Positions 31,753 to 40,296 of a stretch of 64,000 bases of DNA are shown piece by piece. The DNA lies in contig CAWAYL010000008.1 of the NCBI GenBank assembly GCA_963786305.1, positions 564,215 to 628,214 on the forward strand. The letters run 5' to 3'. Position numbers and translations under genes: made by a program. Numbering within the stretch: position 1 is the stretch's first letter; each line of letters begins with the position of its first letter. This DNA is from CAKZLS01 sp963786305. Lineage in GTDB: Bacteria; Pseudomonadota; Alphaproteobacteria; Rhodospirillales; Defluviicoccaceae. Under the pieces are notes generated by a model. The model was given only the letters and a program-made list of their open reading frames with translations, made no database searches and was not told the origin of the DNA.

Positions 31753-32268
31753 GTGAGACCCTCCGGACCGCTTCCCGACCTCGAGATGGTCAAGAAGGTC
31801 TTCGAAGACATTCCGCACTGCCGGGAACTCGGCATGAAAATCATCGAGCTGCGGCACGGCAAGGGCTTCATGGAAGTCGCCTATGACAAGAAGCTGATCG
31901 GCAATCCGAAGACCGGCGTGGTGCACGGCGGCGTCATCACCGCGCTTTTGGATACGCTCTGCGGCGTCGTGGTGATGAGCGCGGTTCCCGAGCATACGCC
32001 GCTCGCGACCCTGGATCTGCGCATCGACTATCTGCATCCGGCGACGCCGGGCGAGACGATCCGGGCATCGGCGGAGTGCTACAAGGTGACCGAGCACGTG
32101 GCCTTCGTCCGCGGTCTCGCCTATCACGACGTGGCCGGCGCGCCTTTCGCCAACTGCACCGGCACGTTCATGCTGGCGGCCACCGGGTTCGCTCCGGGAA
32201 AACCGTCGGGCAAGGGCAAGGGCGCAGCCCCGCGCGGCGGAGCGAAGGAAGGGGGACAGCCGTGCTGA
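31753..32268 (+). CDS. PaaI-type hotdog thioesterase (first of a tandem pair)
   Basis: 171-aa hotdog-fold acyl-CoA thioesterase. The signature is GVVHGGVITALLDTLCG, followed by PLATLDLRIDYLHPATPGETI. I take the GTG at 31753 as start because GAAAGG lies 5 nt upstream; ATG 31786 is an alternative. The C-terminus has a Lys/Gly-rich tail (KPSGKGKGAAPRGGAKEGG). The stop lies inside the next gene, whose GTG start begins 6 nt earlier. Confidence 0.88.
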   Translation: MRPSGPLPDLEMVKKVFEDIPHCRELGMKIIELRHGKGFMEVAYDKKLIGNPKTGVVHGGVITALLDTLCGVVVMSAVPEHTPLATLDLRIDYLHPATPGETIRASAECYKVTEHVAFVRGLAYHDVAGAPFANCTGTFMLAATGFAPGKPSGKGKGAAPRGGAKEGGQPC

Positions 32269-32699
32269 AAACCATCGCGACGCTCAAGCACGCCGGCAAC
32301 ATCGTCGACATCAATTCGCTGATCCCGTACGCCGAAACCGTCGGGCTCGAGTCGTTGATGGACGAAGACGGCCTGATCACCGTTCTGCGCTTTCGCGAGA
32401 GCAATATCGGCAACTACATGATCAACGCCATTCACGGCGGCGTCGTCGGCGCGCTGCTGGAGCACGCCGGCATCGTCCATCTGCTGGCCGAAACGGAGGC
32501 CGCGGTCGTGCCGAAGATCGTCAACCTGTCCGTGGACTATCTGCGACCTTGCCTCGCCGCCGACACCTTCGCGCGCGGCAGCGTCATCAAGCAGGGCCGG
32601 CGCGTCGCCAACGTCCGCGTGGTGGCCTGGCAGGACACCCCCGAGCGCCCCGTCGCCGCCGCCCACGCACATTTTCTGCTGAGCGAGCGCGCGGAATAA
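32262..32699 (+). CDS. PaaI-type hotdog thioesterase (second of the pair)
   Basis: 145-aa hotdog protein. GTG start at 32262, overlapping the first gene by 7 nt. Signature NAIHGGVVGALLEHAGIVHLL, then PKIVNLSVDYLRPCLAADTFARG. It is only distantly like its partner, so the two may form a heteromer or act on different acyl-CoAs. The tight overlap argues for coupled translation. Confidence 0.87.
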   Translation: MLKTIATLKHAGNIVDINSLIPYAETVGLESLMDEDGLITVLRFRESNIGNYMINAIHGGVVGALLEHAGIVHLLAETEAAVVPKIVNLSVDYLRPCLAADTFARGSVIKQGRRVANVRVVAWQDTPERPVAAAHAHFLLSERAE

Positions 32700-32767
32700 A
32701 AGCGCTGGACCGATAGGCCCTGCGTTAGAATGACGCCGTTGGAAACTTGTGGACCTCGGCAGCCCCC

Positions 32768-33995
32768 ATGACGCCAAACAACAAAATCGCGGTTATTCGA
32801 TGGATCGTCTCGCAGGGCCTGGGGGGCGTACCCGAAACGGAGCTGCTTCCCGCCCTTTGCGGGCGCCTCGCGGAAGCCGGCATCTCCCTGCTGCGGGCGA
32901 ACATCTATCAGCCTACACTGCACCCCATGATCGGCGGCCATATCTTCTATTGGTGGAAAGGTGCGCGGAACGCCACCCAGGAACTCCTGGGACCGCGTAC
33001 CGATCGATCCCGCCATACGGTCCAATCCTTCGCCGTTCGAGAAGATGGTCGTGGCGGGCGACCGGCGTATGCGCTATCGGCTGGACCACGCCGACCTGGC
33101 GGAACTACCCTTGCTGGAGGAATTTCGCACCAAGGGCGGGACCGATTATCTGGCTCTGCAATACCGCTTCGGCGGCGCCCATGTGGTGGGACCGGTCGAC
33201 CGCATTCTGACCTCCTGGGTGAGCGATGCGCCAGCCGGATTCTCCGAGAACGACATCGCCGCCATTGAGGAAATCGCGCCCGTCCTGGCGCTTGCCGCCA
33301 AGGACGCCGCGACCCACCGCATCGCCGAGACCGTGCTCGAAACCTATCTCGGCCACGATGCCAGCAAGCGCGTGCTGGACGGCAACGTACAACGCGGCCA
33401 GGGCGACTCGATCCGCGCGGCACTCTGGTCATGCGACCTGCAGGGCTTTACCAAGCTGGCCGACAAACTACCCCGCGACGATCTCATGGCGCTGTTGGAC
33501 GATTACTTCGACGCCATGGTCACCACGTTGCACGAAGCCGGCGGCCAAGTCCTGAAGTTCATGGGTGACGGGCTTCTGGCGATCTTCAGTCTGGGCTCGG
33601 ACGCGGACAGTTGTGCCGCATCCCTGAGCGCGGCCGAGCAGGCGCTCCGTCATGTCGACGCGCTGAGTTCGCGGCGCCAATCGCTGGGCCTTCCGATCAG
33701 CCGGTTCTATATCGCGATCCATCTGGGCGAGGTGATGTTCGGCAACATCGGCGCCCAGAACCGTCTCGACTTCACGGTGGTCGGCCCGGCCGTCAACGAG
33801 GTCGCCCGCATCGAGGCCATGTGCCGCTCGCTCGACCAGTCGCTGGTGATCTCCCAAGCCTTCGCCGAGGCGACCCCCGGCCGGGAGGGCCGCCTGGTCT
33901 CGCTCGGCCGCTATGCGCTCCGCGGCGTCACCCGACCCCAGGAACTCTTCACCCTGGACTTGTCGGCACAAGCAACCAGCCACCGATTGGCTTAG
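32768..33995 (+). CDS. Class III adenylate/guanylate cyclase (one frameshift)
   Basis: About 409 aa. The N-terminal ~200 residues (ICR-like: WIVSQGLGGVPETELLPALCGRL; LLRANIYQPTLHPMIGG) form a putative sensor. The C-terminal cyclase domain starts near ALWSCDLQGFTKLADKL (first metal Asp), with FMGDGLLAIFSL (second Asp) and GNIGAQNRLDFTVVGPAVNEVARIE. The N-terminal frame breaks near 32982 (one base apparently missing); both frames are clearly coding. The 3' end is copied, decayed, at 35484-35640. AMP- or GMP-forming choice was not determined. Confidence 0.88.
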
Positions 33996-34025
33996 CCTGT
34001 TCCCTCACGGCCACGCGGTGCGCAT

Positions 34026-35311
34026 GTGTGGACGGCCTCTGCGTTGCAAGAAGAATTTGACTTGATTGCCACCTCGGTCGGGTGCGGTCCCATTGCGAGG
34101 TGTCCCAATCCCCGGCTCGACCGGTTGGCATCAAATCATTTCCACCCTTGCAAGTCTCTGCATACGCTCTCCTGGTTACGCCTGATCCATCATCTGCCTT
34201 TCGTCAGACTGCCGCGCAAGGAGCGCGGTAGGTTCCGCCCTTGGCCAGCAAGGCCCAGGCAATGCGCGCCATCTTGTTGGCCATGGCGACGGTGACCAGC
34301 CGTGCCGGCCGGCGCTCGAGCAGACCGTTGACCCAGTCCGCTCCCGGCGCCCCGCCCTTGCGGGCCGAGCGCAACGTACTGGTGGCGCCGAGCACCAGAA
34401 GTTTCCGGATGTAGCGGTTTCCCTGCTTCGATATGCGGCCGAGCCGCTCCTTGCCGCCGCTGGAGTTCTGCCGGGGAACCAGCCCCAGCCAGGCGGCGAA
34501 TTCGCGCCCGGAGCGGAAGAACGACGGATCGGGCACGGTCGCCGTGATTGCCGACGCGATGCGGAACCCGACCCCGGGGATCGTCTCCAGGCGCCGGCTG
34601 GCCTCGTTGCCCTTGTGCCAGGCCATGATCTCGGCGTCGGCGGCGGCGATCGCTTGCTCGGCCGCGCGAAGCTGCGTCACCAGCGGCGTCAACGCCGCCT
34701 TCGCCAGGGCGGGAACGCTTTCGTCCTCGCCATCCTCGATCACCGCGATGAGATCGTCGACCATCTCTTTGCCTTGCGGAGCAATCATCCCGAGCTCGGC
34801 CATGTGCGCCCGCAGCGCGTTGATCAGCATGGTCCGCTGGCGGATCAGCAGTTCGCGGGCCTTGTGCAGCATCAACGCCGACTGCTGGTCTTCGGTCTTG
34901 ACCGGCACGAAACGCATGGTCGGCCGCGTCACCGCTTCGCAGATGGCCGCCGCATCGACGGCGTCGTTCTTGCCGCGCCGCACGTAGGCCTTCACATACG
35001 ACGGCGGCATGATCCGCACCTCGTGCCCCAGCGCCCGCAGTTCCCGCGCCCAGTAGTGCGCCGTGCCACACGCCTCCAGGCCGATCAGGCACGGCTCCAG
35101 GCCGGCAAAGAAATCACGGACCTTGGCGCGCCGCAAACGGCGGCGGACCACCACCTTTCCCTTGGCGTCGACAGCATGCACTTGAAAGACGTTCTTGGCT
35201 AAATCCAGGCCCACTGTGGTAATTTGCATCTCGGACGGCTCCTCTCGGTTGTGGCGTTCAATACGACCACCATATGGCACTTCGATGCCGGGGAGCAGGG
35301 GCCGTCCACAC
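34026..35311 (-). mobile_element. IS110 family element, IS1111-like
   Basis: The transposase gene is bracketed by inverted repeats: GTGTGGACGGCCTCTGC at 34026-34042 and, inverted, GCAGGGGCCGTCCACAC at 35295-35311 (one mismatch in 17). Subterminal repeats of this size are typical of IS1111-type members. The outer limits and any target site were not resolved. The ~160-nt non-coding stretch after the transposase stop (34043-34203) is where IS1111-type elements are thought to encode their bridge RNA. It sits directly after the cyclase gene. Confidence 0.7.
34204..35229 (-). CDS. IS110/IS1111 transposase (DEDD recombinase)
   Basis: 341 aa, intact. N-terminal RuvC-like DEDD domain: TVGLDLAKNVFQVHAVD (first Asp), CLIGLEACGTAHYWAREL (Glu), RRGKNDAVDAAAICEA (Asp pair). 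C-terminal Tnp_20 domain: ETIPGVGFRIASAI, FAAWLGLVPRQNSSGGKERLG with the candidate catalytic Ser, and QGNRYIRKLLVLGA. Start at ATG 35229 (MQITTVGLD). Appears functional. Confidence 0.95.
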   Translation of the reverse strand: MQITTVGLDLAKNVFQVHAVDAKGKVVVRRRLRRAKVRDFFAGLEPCLIGLEACGTAHYWARELRALGHEVRIMPPSYVKAYVRRGKNDAVDAAAICEAVTRPTMRFVPVKTEDQQSALMLHKARELLIRQRTMLINALRAHMAELGMIAPQGKEMVDDLIAVIEDGEDESVPALAKAALTPLVTQLRAAEQAIAAADAEIMAWHKGNEASRRLETIPGVGFRIASAITATVPDPSFFRSGREFAAWLGLVPRQNSSGGKERLGRISKQGNRYIRKLLVLGATSTLRSARKGGAPGADWVNGLLERRPARLVTVAMANKMARIAWALLAKGGTYRAPCAAV

Positions 35312-35456
35312 CATCAACGTCTCGGCCCGCTCATCCATGAACGACCCGCTGGTAAGATTTGTAAGACAAATCCTACCCAACCGGTCGCAATGCCCGTCGT
35401 GTCCCACGTTGTCACGAACTCGCGAATTTGAACCTGAGTTTGCCCTGACGGACTTC

Positions 35457-35480
35457 AATTAAGTAACATGTCCCCGGAAC
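35457..35480. repeat. CCGGGGACA-type dispersed repeat
   Basis: AATTAAGTAACATGTCCCCGGAAC, very close to the right end of both RAYT genes (60501-60524 and 63982-64000), differing at one base from them. Here there is no RAYT beside it. It abuts the decayed cyclase fragment. Confidence 0.75.
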
Positions 35481-35483
35481 CCC

Positions 35484-35640
35484 ATGTGCCGTTCGCTCGA
35501 CCAGTCGCTGGTGATCTCCCAAGCCTTCGCCGAGGCGACCGCCGGTCCGGAGAGCCGCCTGGTCTCGCTTGGCCGCTATGCGCTCCGCGGCGTAACCCGA
35601 CCCGCAGGAACTGTTCACCCTGGACTGTCGGCACAAGCAA
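35484..35640 (+). pseudogene. Decayed copy of the cyclase 3' end
   Basis: About 150 bp closely match 33823-33975 (e.g. GACCAGTCGCTGGTGATCTC and GGCCGCTATGCGCTCCGCGGCGT in both). Small changes and an indel break the frame near the end. Orientation is the same as in the intact gene. It is a remnant, not a gene. Confidence 0.85.
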
Positions 35641-35644
35641 CCGG

Positions 35645-35712
35645 TGGCTGATTGCCCGACGGAGGTGGCAATCAAGCCAAATTCTCCTTGCAACGCAGAG
35701 GCCGTCCACACG
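35645..35712. repeat. Solo inverted copy of the IS1111 end
   Basis: About 60 bp match, in inverted orientation, 34024-34088 at the end of the IS element (shared GGTGGCAATCAAG and TTGCAACGCAGAGGCCGTCC). About six mismatches. It carries the GGCCGTCCACAC terminal motif, so it is probably a leftover end of another copy. Confidence 0.75.
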
Positions 35713-35742
35713 CGCTCCAGATTGGCGAGTGTCCCCTGCCGT

Positions 35743-36078
35743 TTACGGGCGCTCATAGAGAACCTTTCCGGTTCGGCGGATTTTTTCCCTGAGAGCGGCG
35801 GGAGCCTCCTCCAGCCACACCAGATTAAGGGGGATCAACGTCTCGGCCCGCTCGATGGCGTCGGCAATTTCCACCCAACGGTTGCGCGTGATACCGGGGC
35901 AGGATAGTGCGAGATCGAGATCGGAGCGCTCCTCGGCGTCGCCTATCGCCCGCGAGCCGAAGACGATCGCTTCCCTAACCTCCGGGAAGACGACGAGCCG
36001 CGCGAGCGCGTGCCGTGCCCACCGTTCACGTCGTTCCCTGCCGGCGTTCGCCGAGCCAGCCGCCGAGGACCCCGGCAC
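35743..36078 (-). CDS. MNT-type nucleotidyltransferase domain protein
   Basis: 111 aa. Nucleotidyltransferase fold with VREAIVFGSRAIGDAEERSDLDLAL: the GS motif and the D-x-D metal pair (SDLDLA). Proteins of this size often act as MntA antitoxins with a HEPN toxin (HepT), but no HEPN gene is visible beside it. The only plausible start found is GTG 36078, overlapping the end of the membrane protein gene by 53 bp, so the true start or gene integrity is uncertain. Confidence 0.72.
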   Translation of the reverse strand: MPGSSAAGSANAGRERRERWARHALARLVVFPEVREAIVFGSRAIGDAEERSDLDLALSCPGITRNRWVEIADAIERAETLIPLNLVWLEEAPAALREKIRRTGKVLYERP

Positions 36079-36437
36079 CGAACGGAACCAGCCCGCCGAC
36101 GAGCAGATTGACGATCGAAAAATTGCCGGCGATCAGCAGCCCGATCAGCACCGCGATCGCCGCCGAAATACCGGGCTCGAGGATGGTGCGCCCCGCCGAC
36201 TTGACGCCGACGATGAAGCCGCCGATGGCGAAGACCAGAAAGTTGAGCACCGCCGCCAGCAACAACTGTCCGCCGCTCAGCGAGGCTTCGACCTCCTCGA
36301 CGGTCGCGGCGCCTTCGATCGCCGGCGACGATGGCAAACCCGATGATCAGCCCGGCCACCAGGTTGAGCACGATCATGATGCCCACGCCGATGCCGATCC
36401 ATTTCCAATCCAAAGTACCCATGTGTCCGATCCCCAT
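36026..36437 (-). CDS. Small TIGR04086-like membrane protein (one frameshift)
   Basis: Joining two frames at about 36335 gives a ~136-aa protein with four hydrophobic segments: WKWIGIGVGIMIVLNLVAGLIIGF, LLLAAVLNFLVFAIGGFIVG, EPGISAAIAVLIGLLIAG and LLVGGLVPFGAGVLGGWLGE. The layout resembles TIGR04086-type membrane proteins. Start is ATG 36437 or 36422. Four palindromic repeats begin 3 bp upstream of the first ATG. Function unknown. Confidence 0.65.
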
Positions 36438-36439
36438 TT

Positions 36440-36546
36440 AATTGCGTGCTGACGGCACTACCATTTAATTACGTGCTGGCAGCACTACCATGTGCATTGC
36501 GTGCTGACAGCACATCTACGTAATTGCGTGCTGGCAGCACTACCAT
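36440..36546. repeat. Four tandem 27-bp units with GTGCTGRCAGCAC palindromes
   Basis: Units begin at 36440, 36467, 36495 and 36522 (period 27-28). Consensus AATTGCGTGCTGRCAGCAC followed by TACCAT in three of four. Each has GTGCTG and CAGCAC arms around one base; unit 1 has CGGCAC instead. The block fills the gap between the ends of ychF and the start of the membrane protein gene, both on the minus strand. Role could be operator array or stacked hairpins. Confidence 0.85.
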
Positions 36547-36637
36547 AATCGACCGGGAGTTCGCGGCAAAGCGCGGATCGACGCGGCTCTTCACCGATGG
36601 TGAATGGTGCACGCGGCGGTAGCGGGACGCGGCGTGC

Positions 36638-37739
36638 TCAGACGTTGAAGCGGAACAGGAGGATGTCGCCGTCCTTGACCGTGTAGTCGCGGCCCTCGGA
36701 GCGCATCTTGCCGGCCTCTTTCGCCGCCTGCTCGCCGCCGAGTCGCGACGAAGTCGTCGTAGGCGATGGTCTCGGCGCGAATGAAACCGCGCTCGAAATC
36801 GGTGTGAATGGCGCCGGCGGCTTCCGGAGCGGCGGCGCCGCGCCTGACCGTCCAGGCGCGGCTTTCCTTGGGACCGGCGGTGAAGAAGGTGATCTGGTCC
36901 AACAGCCGGTAGCCGGCGTGGATGACCTTGGCGAGGCCCGTCTCCTCGAGGCCGAGGCTCTCGAGATAGGCATCGCGTTCCGCCGGGTCGTCGAGCTCCG
37001 CCACTTCGGCCTCGATCCGAGCCGAGATGATCGCGGTTTCCGCGCCGATCTCCGCCGCCCGCGCGGCCACCGCCGCGCTCAGCGCGTTGCCGGTGGCGGC
37101 GGCGTCTTCCTCGACGTTGCAGACGTACAGCAGCGGTTTGGCGGTGAGCAACTGCAGTCCGCGAAAGGCCTTGCGCTCGTCGTCCGCCACCTCGGTTTCG
37201 CGGGCCGGACGGCCGTCGCGCAAACCGGCGAGGACGCGTTCCATCAGCGGCACCAGATCCTTGGCCTCGCGATCGTTTCCCCGCGCTTTCTTGACCAGCG
37301 CCGGCACCCGGCGCTCGAGGCTGTCGAGATCGGCGATCAGCAGCTCGGTTTCGATGATGTCGGCGTCGTCCAACGGGTTGACCGCCCCCGACACGTGGGA
37401 AACCCCATCGTCGGTAAAGCACCGGATCAGATGGATGACCGCATCGACCTCGCGGATGTGGGACAGGAACTGGTTGCCGAGACCCTCGCCGCTGCTGGCG
37501 CCTTTCACCAGACCGGCGATGTCCACGAACTCCAATTGCGTCGGCGTGATCTTTTGCGATTTGGCGATGTCGGCGATTTTTTCGAGACGCGGGTCGGGCA
37601 CCGCCACCCGGCCGACATTGGGCTCGATGGTGCAGAACGGAAAATTCGCCGTCTGCGCCGCCGCGGTGGAGGTCAGCGCATTGAACAGCGTCGACTTGCC
37701 GACGTTGGGCAGGCCGACGATTCCGAGATTAAACCCCAT
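36638..37739 (-). CDS. ychF: Ribosome-binding GTPase/ATPase YchF (one frameshift)
   Basis: Universal Obg-related P-loop NTPase (OLA1/YchF) that binds ribosomes. MGFNLGIVGLPNVGKSTLFNALT (G1), FPFCTIEPNVGRVAVPD (G2), LEFVDIAGLVKGASSGEGLGNQFLSHIREVDA (G3), and NVEED in the noncanonical G4 area. An extra base at about 36743 shifts the frame; restoring it gives VALGGEQAAKEAG and the C-terminal TGS end with DYTVKDGDILLFRFNV. ~366 aa. Start overlaps the end of pth. Confidence 0.95.
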
Positions 37740-38365
37740 CGGCGCCCTCCGGCGGCGGCGCGGGTTTGGCCGGCTTTCGGCCTGGGCGGATTGACGGCGA
37801 GCGCCACCTTGCTCATGAACGCGCCGGCGTCGCCGCGCGCCAGCAGCGGAAACTCCCGGCCGATGGCGTCGAGCATGGGCTCGAGCCATACCCGGTCGGC
37901 CTTGGCGAAGTCCTGCAGCACGTGACCGGTGACGCGGTCCTTGTCGCCGGGATGACCGATACCGAGACGGACGCGGCCATACTCGGCCCCCACATGGGCG
38001 TGGATACTGCGCAGACCGTTATGGCCCGCGTGTCCGCCGCCGCTCTTGATCCGCAGCTTGCCGGCGGCCAGATCCAGCTCGTCGTGAAACACCACCATGT
38101 CCTCTGGCGGAATTTTGTAGAACCGCGCCGCCGCCGCCGCCGCGCGCCCGGAGTTGTTCATGTAGGTCATCGGTTTGAGGATCAATACCTTGCGCCCGGC
38201 GATCGTTCCCTCGGCCGCCTCTCCTTGAAAGCGCGAGCGATAGGGACCGAGGCCGTGATGTTCGACGATGGCATCGACGGCCATGAACCCGATGTTGTGA
38301 CGGTTCGCGGCATATCCCGGACCCGGATTGCCGAGCCCCACCACCAGTAGCCTTTCGGAAGACAT
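37729..38365 (-). CDS. pth: Peptidyl-tRNA hydrolase (frameshift near 3' end)
   Basis: Pth recycles tRNAs from peptidyl-tRNA. RLLVVGLGNPGPGYAANRHNIGFMAVD (Asn and His of the active site), LILKPMTYMNNSG and VVFHDELDLAAGKLRIKSGGGHAGHNGLRS are diagnostic. As written the frame runs 60 nt further into ychF. Removing one T from the TTT at 37775-37777 gives a Pro/Ala tail ending ..EGADGV with a TAA at 37729-37731, inside the ychF start. That is the likely true end; about 211 aa. Confidence 0.93.
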
Positions 38366-38380
38366 GGGGTGGAAGGAGAA

Positions 38381-39045
38381 TTACTCCTCCTTCTCTTCCT
38401 CATCGGCGGCTTCCGCGCTGTTCCGCCGCCGCTGCCTCGGCGGCCTCGGCATCCGCTTCGTCTTCTTCGGCGGTGGCGACGGTGGGCGCCGCGATGGTGG
38501 CGATGGTCGCTTCGGGATCGGCAATGTCGAGCTCGGCGCTCGCCGGGATGGTCAGGCTGGTAACATGAATGACGTCACCGATCTCCAGACCGGTCAGATC
38601 GACCGTCAGGCTTTGCGGAATCTCGCTGGGATTGCAGATCAGCGGCACGGTGTGGCTGACGATGTTGAGGACGCCGCCCTGTTTCAGGCCCGGCGCCGCT
38701 TCCTCGTTCTCGAAGACCACATCGACGTCCACCTGGACCCGCGTGGAGGCGCTGAACCGCATGAAATCGATGTGCAGGGGAACGCCGGTCACCGGATGGC
38801 GCTGCATATCGCGCGGCCAGAACGCGGTGTTTTTCGCCGCCGACATCGATCTCGTAGACATTGGCGAAAAAGCCGCCGGCGCGCACCTGCTTGTGCAACT
38901 CCCGGCCATCCACGGATACGGCGGTCGGCTCTCGGTCGCTGCCGTAAATGATCGCCGGAACGCGCCCGGTCCGGCGGGTTTCGCGGGCCCCGCCCTTGCC
39001 GAGGCGCTCGCGTCTTTCGGCGGCCATGTTGATGATGTCGGACAT
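38381..39045 (-). CDS. rplY: 50S ribosomal protein L25, long CTC form (two frameshifts)
   Basis: 5S rRNA-binding protein. N-terminal L25 part: ERLGKGGARETRRTGRVPAIIYG and VYEIDVGGEKHRVL; C-terminal TL5 part: HPVTGVPLHIDFMRF, GGVLNIVSHTVPLICNPSEIP and LTGLEIGDVIHVTSL. An extra base in CC at 38817-38818 breaks the frame; a second break near 38420 hides an acidic end (AEAADEEEKEE, stop at 38381). About 221 aa, usual for the CTC type. It lies between prs and pth as in many alphaproteobacteria. Confidence 0.93.
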
Positions 39046-39119
39046 TAACGTGTTCTCCTTTCCAACGCCTCCGGCCTCGGCATATACCGGCGGAGGACGC
39101 GTATGTAGCGGACTTTTCT

Positions 39120-40052
39120 CTAATCGAACAGACTGGAAACGGATGTTTCCTCACTGATGCGCCGCATGGCCTCGGCAATCAACGGCGCGACGGTCAGCTG
39201 CTGGACGTTATGGGATACCCGGACCGCCTCGGTGGCGGAGATGCTATCGGTGATGATCAGGTTCTCGAGCGGCGACGAACTGACCCGCGCGACGGCGCCA
39301 CCGGACAGCACGCCGTGGGCGCAATAGGCCGATACCGACGTGGCGCCCTCTTCCATCAGCGCCGCCGCGGCATTGCAGAGCGTTCCGGCGGAATCGACGA
39401 TGTCGTCGATGAGAATGCAGCGCCGGTCCCGGACCTCGCCGATGACATGCATGACCTCCGAAACGCCCGCCCGTTCGCGGCGCTTGTCGATGATCGCGAG
39501 ATCGCTGTCGAACCGCTTGGCGATCAACCGCGCCCGGAACACGCCGCCGATGTCCGGCGACACCACCATCATGTCGTCGGAGTTGAAGCGTTGCCCGATG
39601 TCCTTGTAGAACACCGGCGCCGACGACAGGTTGTCCAGCGGAATGTCGAAGAAGCCCTGAATCTGGCCGGCATGGAGGTCCATGGTCAACACCCGGTCGG
39701 CGCCCGCCACCGTGATCAGATTGGCCACCAGCTTCGCCGAAATGGGTGTCCGCGGTCCCGACTTCCGGTCCTGACGGCCATAGCCGAAATACGGCATGAC
39801 GGCGGTGATGCGCCGCGCGGAGCCGCGCCTGAGCGCGTCCAGCGTGATCAACAGCTCCATCAGGTTGTCGTTGGTGGGATACGAGGTCGACTGAACCACG
39901 AAGACGTCTTCGCCGCGCATGTTCTCGAGGATTTCGACGAACACTTCCATGTCGGGAAAGCGGCGGATGCTCGCCTTCGCCAACGGCAGGTTGAGATAGG
40001 CGGAAATGGCCTCGGCCAGCGCGCGATTACTGTTACAGGCGACGATTTTCAT
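39120..40052 (-). CDS. prs: Ribose-phosphate pyrophosphokinase
   Basis: Prs makes PRPP from ribose-5-phosphate and ATP. 310 aa, intact, starting MKIVACNSNRALAEAIS. Signature parts: RFPDMEVFVEILENMRGEDVF, MPYFGYGRQDRKSGPRTPISAKLVANL, TMDLHAGQIQGFF, and the PRPP loop CILIDDIVDSAGTLCNAA. ATG 40052 has no strong ribosome site, but the start fits the family; a longer open frame upstream lacks support. Confidence 0.97.
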   Translation of the reverse strand: MKIVACNSNRALAEAISAYLNLPLAKASIRRFPDMEVFVEILENMRGEDVFVVQSTSYPTNDNLMELLITLDALRRGSARRITAVMPYFGYGRQDRKSGPRTPISAKLVANLITVAGADRVLTMDLHAGQIQGFFDIPLDNLSSAPVFYKDIGQRFNSDDMMVVSPDIGGVFRARLIAKRFDSDLAIIDKRRERAGVSEVMHVIGEVRDRRCILIDDIVDSAGTLCNAAAALMEEGATSVSAYCAHGVLSGGAVARVSSSPLENLIITDSISATEAVRVSHNVQQLTVAPLIAEAMRRISEETSVSSLFD

Positions 40053-40222
40053 AATATGATGACTAGAGCTTTCGGACGCATGCGTTTCGGTCTCGGCGGC
40101 GATCGCGCGCGCAGACACTGGATGCCGCCCCACGGCGGGACGGCGGAATGTAACAACCTCTCGTTCGACTTGCAAACCGGATTAGTCGACCGCGCGCCCA
40201 TAAATATCGCCAACGGCAAAAG

Positions 40223-40291
40223 TCAGGCGATGGCGCAGGTCGCCAGCATGGCCAGGAAGAAGAACGCGATCAGCATAATAATGTGCGGCAT
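40223..40291 (-). CDS. Possible 22-aa membrane miniprotein
   Basis: ATG at 40291, reading MPHIIMLIAFFFLAMLATCAIA then TGA. Almost entirely hydrophobic, one membrane helix. It lies directly after the inferred true stop of the M24 peptidase gene (40297), in the frame the peptidase would read only through an indel. It could be a real small gene or just an extension artefact. Confidence 0.35.
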   Translation of the reverse strand: MPHIIMLIAFFFLAMLATCAIA

Positions 40292-40296
40292 CGGCG

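Larger units (their letters stand above)
35312..35742. other. Scar region between IS element and nucleotidyltransferase
   Basis: No intact gene. It contains, in order, sequence of unknown origin (35312-35456) that includes a 20-bp stretch (ATCAACGTCTCGGCCCGCTC, 35313-35332) found again inside the downstream nucleotidyltransferase gene at about 35837-35856, one CCGGGGACA-type end (35457-35480), a decayed copy of the cyclase 3' end and a solo IS end. Confidence 0.6.

Noticed and set aside
36440..36546. CRISPR array
   Set aside because: The period is 27-28 bp with repeats filling nearly the whole unit; there are no spacers and no cas genes.
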